From NCBI GenBank assembly GCA_021405325.1, contig QWII01000100.1:1-37222 (forward strand): a stretch of DNA of 37,222 bases, read 5' to 3'. This document shows, one piece after another, positions 32,021 to 37,222 of this stretch (positions are counted from its first letter, which is position 1; each line of letters starts with the position of its first letter). The DNA is from Caldilinea sp. CFX5 (lineage in GTDB: Bacteria > Chloroflexota > Anaerolineae > Caldilineales > Caldilineaceae). The notes below the pieces were generated by a model that did no database searches, was not told the origin of the DNA, and worked only from the letters and a program-made list of their open reading frames with translations. A program made the position numbers and the translations under genes.

Positions 32021-33172
32021 ATGAAGACGGATCTGTTTGATTACGACTTGCCGGAATCGTTCATTGCTCAACAACCGGCGGAGCCGCGCGATAGTAGTCG
32101 TCTGCTCGTTCTTCACCGGGCTGACGGTCGCATTGAACATCGCACCTTTCGCGACATCGGCGATTATTTGAAGGTCGACGATCTGTTGGTAGCGAATGAT
32201 AGCCGGGTGATCCCGGCGCGCCTACATGGTCGTAAGCGGGGGCCCTCTGGGCGCGGCGGCGCCGTTGAAATTTTTCTGCTGCACCAACTGGACGACAGCG
32301 GTCAACGCTGGGAATGTCTGGTGCGCGGGCGCAATCTAGGCGAAGGGGTCGTGGTTGAGGTCGAAAAAAGCCGCGCCGGCGCCCAATCCCCTGATCACCC
32401 AAATACCCAAATGCCCGGTCAGCATCTCACGGCCATCATCGAAGCCGTCCACCCAACCGGCACGCGCACGGTCAACTTTGCTGTCCCGCTGCGCCCCTAT
32501 TTGGCTGAACTGGGCGAGGTGCCGCTGCCGCCCTACATCACCAGCTATACCGGCGATCGCGAACGGTATCAGACGGTCTATAGCCGGCCGGAGGGGAGTG
32601 TGGCGGCGCCGACGGCGGGGCTGCACTTTACGCCGGCATTGTTGCTGGCCTTACGCCAACAGGGGGTTCGCTTTGCCACCGTGACGTTACATGTGGGGCT
32701 GGACACCTTTCGACCGGTGGAGAGCGAGGAGATCGAAGGGCATGTGATTCATAGCGAGTGGGCGGCGTTGCCTAGTGCGACCGCCAAGCAGATCAACGAC
32801 GTGACCTTGGCCGGCGGCCGTGTTGTCGCCGTCGGCACCACCACCACGCGCACGTTGGAGTGGGCTGCCACGGGGGCGCAGGGGATCGATCCCTACGATG
32901 CCGCCGCCTGCCCCTGGCAACGGGTCGCCGCCTTTACCGGCCCGGTGAATCTCTTCATCCACCCCGGCTACCGGTACCGCGCCGTGGATGCGCTGATCAC
33001 CAACTTTCATCTGCCCCGTTCCAGCTTGCTGCTGTTGGTGAGCGCGTTTTTGGCACAAGCGCATCGTGACGACCCGGATGCCGGACGCCGTCTGTTGCTC
33101 GATACCTATGCGGTTGCCAAGCGCGAAGGGTATCGCTTCTTTAGCTTTGGCGATGCGATGTTGATCCTCTGA
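32021..33172 (+). CDS. queA: S-adenosylmethionine:tRNA ribosyltransferase-isomerase
   Basis: QueA moves the ribosyl part of S-adenosylmethionine to preQ1 in tRNA, making epoxyqueuosine at position 34. The product has 383 residues from the ATG at 32021 (GGGGAAAG just before it). Signatures are MKTDLFDYDLPESFIAQQP, LVANDSRVIPARLHGRK, YTGDRERYQTVYS, GSVAAPTAGLHFT, VTLHVGLDTFRPV and the C-terminal FHLPRSSLLLLVSAF. It is longer than the usual 340-350 residues because of a Ser/Gln/Pro-rich insert at about 117-134 in the loop domain. It shares an operon with the amidotransferase; other queuosine genes are not in the window. Confidence 0.96.
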   Translation: MKTDLFDYDLPESFIAQQPAEPRDSSRLLVLHRADGRIEHRTFRDIGDYLKVDDLLVANDSRVIPARLHGRKRGPSGRGGAVEIFLLHQLDDSGQRWECLVRGRNLGEGVVVEVEKSRAGAQSPDHPNTQMPGQHLTAIIEAVHPTGTRTVNFAVPLRPYLAELGEVPLPPYITSYTGDRERYQTVYSRPEGSVAAPTAGLHFTPALLLALRQQGVRFATVTLHVGLDTFRPVESEEIEGHVIHSEWAALPSATAKQINDVTLAGGRVVAVGTTTTRTLEWAATGAQGIDPYDAAACPWQRVAAFTGPVNLFIHPGYRYRAVDALITNFHLPRSSLLLLVSAFLAQAHRDDPDAGRRLLLDTYAVAKREGYRFFSFGDAMLIL

Positions 33173-33175
33173 CCC

Positions 33176-33352
33176 TTACTCCGGAAAAGGAATGCTGGAC
33201 AAAATTTGGTCAATCTCATCCCGTAATGCGAGTAAGGAACTAATCAAGGCGATCGTGATCAGGCTGATGAGCAACGCATATTCGACAAGTCCTTGCCCAC
33301 GTTGATCCGTGAGATAATTCGTTACTTTTGCTGTCAGGTAATGAATGGACAT
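33176..33352 (-). CDS. Flp/Fap-type pilin subunit
   Basis: A 58-residue protein from the ATG at 33352, stop TAA at 33176-33178, 3 bp from the queA stop on the other strand. It has the Flp signature: a short leader, RGQG, then the hydrophobic segment LVEYALLISLITIALISSL with the conserved Glu24-Tyr25 pair, and a short charged tail (RDEIDQILSSIPFPE). Flp pilins are cut by a TadV/CpaA-type peptidase next to the Gly and build thin adhesive pili through the Tad machinery. No tad genes are in the window, so this is an isolated copy. The ribosome site is weak (GAGAACAAAG). It is too short for common gene cut-offs and may be missed in annotations. Confidence 0.88.
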   Translation of the reverse strand: MSIHYLTAKVTNYLTDQRGQGLVEYALLISLITIALISSLLALRDEIDQILSSIPFPE

Positions 33353-33437
33353 AATTGCTTTGTTCTCATTTCAACACTGTAATTCAATTTGCGTGTTCGG
33401 TTTGCGTGTTCGGTTTTGTATTGAAGCTGCGTCTATC

Positions 33438-33520
33438 GTAACTACTAAGCCCGCTCTTAGCCGGTCCGTGACCGGCGACCCCATCGCCGGTCACGGACCG
33501 GCTAAGAACTTAGTAGTTAC
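33438..33520. mobile_element. MITE-like palindromic element, copy 3
   Basis: Ends GTAACTACTAAG and CTTAGTAGTTAC, with inner arms ttagccggtccgtgaccggc and complement. It is inverted relative to copy 1. Abutting flanks cgtctatc (33430-33437) and tgtctatc (33521-33528) match at 7 of 8. Compared with copy 1 the stem changes pairwise (A-T to G-C in the ccAgt/acTgg pair; c-g to t-a near tag/cta). Confidence 0.7.
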
Positions 33521-33673
33521 TGTCTATCGGCAATACAAAAACAATGCTGGCTGTGCGTCCCAGCATACCATAGACGCCAAGCTTTTTCTCTGACAGCTAT
33601 GTGACAAATTGTGTAGAGTCTGTCCAAGGCAGCGGTTGGCCGGCCAAGGGGAGGAATTTGGGCGGGCTTCGGC

Positions 33674-34399
33674 TCAAGCTGGCTTGGGCGTCCAGCCGGT
33701 CAACACCATGATGAGAATGAGGACGAGATCGCGCCAGAAGAGCCAAAGCCGGACATTGTAATAGATGACTTGATAGAATTTGCCACGCGTCACCGGATCG
33801 TAATCGACCAGAATGATGCGGTTTTCCGGGGCGGCGGTGAGCATTAAATTGTGGGCGCGCAGGAGATTGCGCTGGAAGAGAAAGCTCCAGAGCCGCCAAG
33901 GTAAACGATACCAGCGGTTGCGTTCTTCCCGCTCGGCGCGACTGGCGCTGACACGCCCATAGAGATCAGGCATCCAGCCGCGCCGGCCATAGGTGGCCAC
34001 GGAACGGCGGATGATGCGCAAGAGTTGGCGCGCCAGCCGTTGGCGTTCCGCCCGGTCAAATTGACGATAGTCAACGTCGAACAAGGGGCGGGCATTTTGA
34101 TAGTAGGGCTGCACGGCCAAGAGTTGGGGTTGGCCGGCGCAATTGGCCGCCAGCAGAAAGTGATTGGGGATGCTGTGCTGCGGCCCCATTACGGTGGCAA
34201 AGCGCCGGGCAGCCTTGCGCATGGCCAGGGCTGTGTCCAAGGCTGCGGTCAGCGTGGCCGCCTGGCTGCTTTTGACTTTGACCACATACCGCCGATCATC
34301 GGTGCAATAGACTTCGGTCTCATTGCCGCCGCCAATGCGCTCCAGATGGAGGTCGGGGTCGAGTGGGGCAAACAGGGTGTCTTGGTAGAGATTGCTCAT
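33674..34399 (-). CDS. Protein-kinase-fold protein with C-terminal hydrophobic helix
   Basis: The product has 241 residues from the ATG at 34399; no clear ribosome site, and upstream in-frame codons lie in simple repeats. It shows the main marks of a kinase-like fold: a Gly-rich loop (RIGGGNETEVY, 21-31), a Lys-containing strand (YVVKVK, 38-43), and AHNLMLTAAPENRIILVDYDP (182-202), in which Asn184 and Asp199 take the places of the catalytic-loop Asn and the metal-binding Asp. A classical HxD is not seen, so it may be an atypical kinase (like aminoglycoside or choline kinases) or inactive. A hydrophobic helix at 216-236 suggests membrane attachment. Substrate unknown; no partner gene is evident. 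Confidence 0.65.
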   Translation of the reverse strand: MSNLYQDTLFAPLDPDLHLERIGGGNETEVYCTDDRRYVVKVKSSQAATLTAALDTALAMRKAARRFATVMGPQHSIPNHFLLAANCAGQPQLLAVQPYYQNARPLFDVDYRQFDRAERQRLARQLLRIIRRSVATYGRRGWMPDLYGRVSASRAEREERNRWYRLPWRLWSFLFQRNLLRAHNLMLTAAPENRIILVDYDPVTRGKFYQVIYYNVRLWLFWRDLVLILIMVLTGWTPKPA

Positions 34400-34444
34400 A
34401 GACGAGAAAACAACTGGTTGGTTGGTTGATTGGTTGTTGGATTC

Positions 34445-34510
34445 ATTGATTGGCACTCATTGATTGGCACTCATTGATTGGCACTCATTGATTGGCACTC
34501 ATTGATTGTC
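34445..34510. repeat. Four and a half tandem copies of a 14-bp unit
   Basis: attgattggcactc occurs at 34445-34458, 34459-34472, 34473-34486 and 34487-34500, followed by a partial copy. It lies upstream of the kinase-fold gene. The unit has the same length as, but no sequence relation to, the repeat at 23074. Confidence 0.9.
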
Positions 34511-34614
34511 GTTGTCAAACATCACCTTGATACTCTCTACGCAACTGGGGGGTGAAAGGATTCGCGCAACTTGCCCCACTTCTCACTGCGTTTGTCTGGT
34601 GGCCTTCCTTTATC

Positions 34615-34679
34615 GTAACTGCCAAGCCGCTGCCGCTCACCGCCGATCACGCACCGGCGGTGAGCGGCAGCGGCGTTAC
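34615..34679. mobile_element. MITE-like palindromic element, copy 4 (short form)
   Basis: Begins gtaactgccaag and ends ggcgttac, with an 18-bp perfect inner stem (ccgctgccgctcaccgcc and complement) different in sequence from copies 1-3. Abutting flanks cctttatc and tatttgtc match at 5 of 8. It is a related but diverged member, or a different hairpin sharing the ends. Confidence 0.4.
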
Positions 34680-34801
34680 TATTTGTCAGCATATTGTATA
34701 GCTTTTCTTTGTAAATGTGAATATAATCATACTTATGTCGTGTCTTTGATTGCCAACCCGTGACCTAAACACCAAAATCGCCGGAAAGAGGTACAGAAGC
34801 T

Positions 34802-35131
34802 ATGATGGCGCTTGAACAATTCTATGACATGATGGAATGGTTCTTCCCCCTCTACTATGCGCTTTATTTCGCCTGGCCGCCTGTTTTGATCTATCTCATC
34901 GGCCACCGGCGTCAGTTTCTGGCGCGCTTGATTACTTTGTGGACACTGTCCGGCGCCCTTAGCGTGCTGCTGGTGGTGACCCATCTCAATGCCGCGCCCG
35001 TGCTGCCCGCCTTGGGGCCGGAGCCTTATAACACGATCATCCTGGTCAGCATCCGCTTGGCGCTGCTTGTCACCCTCGCTTGTCTCAGTTTGGAACGCCG
35101 TACGGCCTTGCAACCGGCGCTGGTCGCCTAG
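34802..35131 (+). CDS. Small membrane protein of unknown function
   Basis: The product has 109 residues, with AAAGAGG about 12 bases before the ATG (a second ATG follows directly). Three hydrophobic stretches are visible: about 14-33 (FFPLYYALYFAWPPVLIYLI), 46-62 (WTLSGALSVLLVVTHL) and 78-95 (TIILVSIRLALLVTLACL). No family was recognised. It stands alone in its direction before the CBS gene. Confidence 0.65.
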   Translation: MMALEQFYDMMEWFFPLYYALYFAWPPVLIYLIGHRRQFLARLITLWTLSGALSVLLVVTHLNAAPVLPALGPEPYNTIILVSIRLALLVTLACLSLERRTALQPALVA

Positions 35132-35163
35132 TGGGCTGAACACTTAAATTTAGCATCCTCGTC

Positions 35164-35187
35164 GGGGCGGCCCCTTGCGGGCGCCCC
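35164..35187. repeat. Short GC hairpin after the small membrane gene
   Basis: ggggcggcc and gggcgcccc pair imperfectly around ccttgc. This is like a widely scattered ggggc(g)... palindrome and could act as a terminator-like end for the small membrane protein gene. Confidence 0.4.
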
Positions 35188-35356
35188 TAATCATCAACTG
35201 GACGAACCACTAGTAGGCCACCGGGCCGGCGCCTTTTGCCGCGAGGATCAACCAGTGGATAGGGTATAGCCTGTCCGGTTGACCAGTGCGCAACGGCCCA
35301 ATCTTCGCTATGCTGAGGACAGTGTAACCAAAACTGACGGAAAGAGAGAAGCGATC

Positions 35357-35902
35357 ATGAACAATATGCGTCTGGGCGAAAGGGAACGCACCCTTACGGA
35401 AACACTGCGCAGTGGCGAACAGCCCCAGTGGTGGCGGGCCGTGCGGGTGCGCGATGTGATGGCCACTGCGCTGCTCTGTGTGGATAGCCTGACCACGGTG
35501 CCGGAGGCCCAGCGGTTGATGCAAGAGCATCGGATTCGCCGGCTGCCGGTGATTGACGACGGCAAACTGGTCGGCATTATCACCCAGGGGGATGTACGGG
35601 GCGCGCTGCCTTCGGAAGCCACCACCCTTAACCGCACGGAACAAGCCTATTTGATGAACCAGGTCAAGGTGGATCGGATCATGCACACCAACGTGCTCAC
35701 CATCCGCCCCGAGGCTTCGCTGGCCGACGCCGCCCGCTTGATGGTGCAGCACAAGATTGGCGGCTTGCCTGTCTTGGCCGACGACGGCGCCGTCATCGGT
35801 ATTGTCACCGAATCGGACATCTTCGGCGCCTTTGTCAAGATCTTTGACGCTCTGGATGCGCTTAACCACCAGGACGCCCCCGCCCCCGATAACAGCGACT
35901 AA
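35357..35902 (+). CDS. CBS-domain pair protein
   Basis: The product has 181 residues from the ATG at 35357 (AAAGAGAGAAG upstream). Two CBS domains: the first at about 30-86 (VRDVMATALLCVDSLTTVPEAQRLM ... GKLVGIITQGDV), the second at about 104-165 (VDRIMHTNVLTIRPEASLADAARLM ... AVIGIVTESDIF). Tandem CBS pairs bind adenine nucleotides and act as energy sensors or regulators. There is no further domain. Followed by a strong terminator-like hairpin, so a single-gene unit. Confidence 0.93.
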   Translation: MNNMRLGERERTLTETLRSGEQPQWWRAVRVRDVMATALLCVDSLTTVPEAQRLMQEHRIRRLPVIDDGKLVGIITQGDVRGALPSEATTLNRTEQAYLMNQVKVDRIMHTNVLTIRPEASLADAARLMVQHKIGGLPVLADDGAVIGIVTESDIFGAFVKIFDALDALNHQDAPAPDNSD

Positions 35903-35980
35903 CCAGCGCCATTCCCAGCCGCTTTCCCTGCCGCCGGTTGGGCCGCGCCTCTAACCGCCGACCCGCCTTTGCGCCACAAG

Positions 35981-36036
35981 AAAACGGGAGGGGGGCAGCA
36001 AGTTGCCAAACCTGCTGCCCCCTCCCGTTTTGCTTT
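35981..36036 (+). terminator. Intrinsic terminator after the CBS gene
   Basis: A stem of about 19 bp (35981-36000 with 36013-36031, one bulged G) ends aaaacgggag/ctcccgtttt and is followed by tgctttt. It can work in both directions because both ends are A/T-rich. Confidence 0.7.
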
Positions 36037-36039
36037 TCT

Positions 36040-36500
36040 AATCCTGCCCCTGGGGTGCGATCTGCTCGCGCCCGGCAGGAGCGTCGCCTCTCATAGGTGA
36101 ATAACGGTGCGCAAGCACCGAAATGCCCAGCGCAGCACACCCGCGGCGCTGCCGGGCTGACCGCCTGGTCCCGAGAGCCGTCCGACCGCTTGGCGCTTGA
36201 CGCCGTTTTTTCAGCATGGTTTGGGACCTGACCCGTCACCGCGGCCAACCACCGCCCGTCCACCGGACGCCGGCCGTTGCCCGCCCTAGATGGGTCCCCA
36301 AGGTTGACAGAGTATCTCGCAGCGGATAGTGGGCATCCCCACAGGGATAGCTCGTGTGCTTCGACCAGCTCAGCAACAACGTCCAACTAGACTGAGGATC
36401 GACCTTGGTGCGGGCCGTCTGCCTACGCGCCGTGGCTGCCCTGGGCCATAACACAACTCATCCGTGGGCATAACGCCCACGGCCAGGAACGCTTTTTTGT
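36040..36500 (+). ncRNA. Unassigned structured stretch, candidate non-coding RNA
   Basis: About 460 bp of GC-rich sequence with no convincing gene. On the plus strand a 9-bp stem (gcccggcag 36070-36078 with ctgccgggc 36149-36157) encloses a perfect 6-bp hairpin with a GCAA (GNRA) tetraloop (36105-36120). Near the right end an 8-bp stem (36462-36469 with 36475-36482) is followed by cgcttttttg. These are the marks of a rightward structured RNA with a terminator, but no known family was recognised: the RNase P core words, the tmRNA ends and the SRP domain are not seen. Confidence 0.35.
36462..36499 (+). terminator. Possible terminator left of the CRISPR array
   Basis: Stem ccgtgggc/gcccacgg (36462-36469, 36475-36482), then a run of six T at 36493-36498. 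The gap between stem and T-run (10 bases) is larger than usual. It could end a rightward RNA from 36040. Confidence 0.35.
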
Positions 36501-36530
36501 CAATTGGAATCCGGCTTACTTGACACTTTG

Positions 36531-36567
36531 TGTAGAGGATGCTGACGAGGATTCATCTACTCCTGAC
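36531..36567 (-). repeat. Degenerate terminal CRISPR repeat
   Basis: The right 26 positions match the consensus (ctgacgaggattcatctact and cctgac), while the left ~11 positions are unrelated. In the minus-strand reading this is loss at the 3' end of the last repeat, the usual place for decay at the trailer end. Confidence 0.9.
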
Positions 36568-37222
36568 GACTACCGTCGGAGGTGCGGTTGGCGCCGGGGT
36601 AGGGGGTTTCCGACCTCTGACGAGGATTCATCTACTCCTGACATGGGGACGCCGCTGTACCAGGCGGCAAAAGCACTAAGTTTCCGACCTCTGACGAGGA
36701 TTCATCTACTCCTGACTATGCAAAATCACGCGACAGTCATGACAGACTGGAGGTTTCCGACCTCTGACGAGGATTCATCTACTCCTGACTCAGGGAAACG
36801 TTTTGTTAGTAACCAAAGTGCAATTCTCGTTTCCGACCTCTGACGAGGATTCATCTACTCCTGACTTCCGTGCGCAGTGAGATGCTGCAGTTCTTCGGTG
36901 GCGAGTTTCCGACCTCTGACGAGGATTCATCTACTCCTGACTCTGTCGATGATGTGCGCGGCGTTGCCAACTACAGTGCGTTTCCGACCTCTGACGAGGA
37001 TTCATCTACTCCTGACCTACCCCAAGCGTGGGCGAAGCCGCGGATGAAATTGGGTTTCCGACCTCTGACGAGGATTCATCTACTCCTGACCTCATGCCCC
37101 ACAAACAGGCCGTATGGCCAGAGGAGGTTTCCGACCTCTGACGAGGATTCATCTACTCCTGACCTTTGGGCGTATGCCCATATTCACCTAAGGAGGCTTT
37201 GGTTTCCGACCTCTGACGAGGA
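36531..37222 (-). CRISPR. CRISPR array, 9 full repeats plus one cut by the window edge, 9 spacers
   Basis: The 37-bp repeat (plus strand starts gtttccgacctctgacgagg, ends ctactcctgac) is at 36606, 36680, 36753, 36829, 36905, 36980, 37054 and 37127, with a partial at 37202-37222 and a degenerate one at 36531-36567. Spacers are 36-39 bp (38, 37, 36, 39, 39, 38, 37, 36, 38) and all different. On the minus strand the repeat holds a small stem CCTC-GTCA-GAGG followed by TCGGAAAC, which fits an 8-base 5' tag left by Cas6 cutting at the stem base. The degenerate repeat, with its minus-strand 3' end changed, is at the left, which marks the leader-distal end. Transcription is therefore leftward, with leader to the right of the window. 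No cas gene is in view, so the subtype is open; Cas6 use suggests type I or III. Confidence 0.97.

Larger units (their letters stand above)
34400..34801. other. Intergenic region with simple repeats and a palindromic element
   Basis: 402 bp without a gene, holding the 14-bp tandem repeats (34445-34510), the fourth palindromic element (34615-34679) and a TATAAT box at 34722-34727 without a good -35, about 75 bp before the next gene. Confidence 0.4.

Noticed and set aside
35862..36386. 174-codon open frame on the minus strand over the terminator and the structured stretch
   Set aside because: Its residues are Arg/Gly/Ala-rich with no domain, it crosses the terminator hairpin, and it overlaps the end of the CBS gene.
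36040..36500. RNase P RNA, tmRNA or SRP RNA
   Set aside because: Core words (AGGAAAGTCC and ACAGAA of RNase P, tmRNA ends, SRP GGAAGG loop) were looked for on both strands and not seen. Left as unassigned.
36520..36843. 107-codon frame over the CRISPR repeats
   Set aside because: It translates the repeat (RFPTSDEDSSTPD periodicity) and is not a gene.

Overview
The window looks like a piece of chromosome from a Chloroflexota bacterium, probably of the Caldilineae/Anaerolineae type. This is an inference from gene style and no marker gene is present. It is GC-rich (by eye about 55-60%). Secreted proteins end in a YLPLI-like tail, the sugar ABC transporter has a Tat-lipoprotein binding protein, there is a stand-alone Flp pilin, and the intergenic regions carry many long hairpins. 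No rRNA, tRNA, integrase or transposase gene was found.

Layout, left to right. (1) 1-3600: the N-terminal part of a di-haem cytochrome c peroxidase lipoprotein, an ECF sigma/anti-sigma pair coupled by an ATGA overlap, undecaprenyl-diphosphatase UppP, and a truncated alanyl-tRNA editing gene. (2) 3607-10652: a large secreted protein with seven repeats, a hybrid histidine kinase, and a DNA-binding response regulator whose 3' end overlaps the kinase gene tail to tail. (3) 11004-17849: a carbohydrate locus with a binding protein, two permeases, two MDR-type dehydrogenases and an aldo/keto reductase. No transporter ATPase is encoded here, so a shared ATPase is likely. (4) 17924-20331: two secreted proteins of unknown function. 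(5) 20780-25153: a decayed S9 peptidase, a cytochrome P450, an alkyltransferase-like DNA repair protein, and an amidohydrolase with a small Rieske protein. (6) 25388-31017: a DUF2294 protein, then a leftward set with a penicillin-acylase-family hydrolase, a small coiled protein and a HAD phosphatase fused to a menorin/GDPD-like domain. (7) 31246-35902: a class I glutamine amidotransferase with queA, a 58-residue Flp pilin, a kinase-fold membrane protein, a small membrane protein and a CBS-pair protein. (8) 35981-37222: a terminator, an unassigned structured stretch, and a CRISPR array running off the right edge.

The least expected signals are: a family of palindromic elements with GTAACTACTAAG ends, flanked by 8-bp near-duplications and showing compensatory changes in the stem (10778, 31121, 33438, 34615), which looks like an undescribed MITE; the HAD-menorin fusion; a response regulator whose middle looks like a dead histidine-kinase ATPase domain; a shared C-terminal tail on two unrelated secreted proteins; and a candidate structured RNA beside the CRISPR array. 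The array appears to be transcribed leftward, so its leader, and any adjacent cas genes, would lie beyond the right edge.
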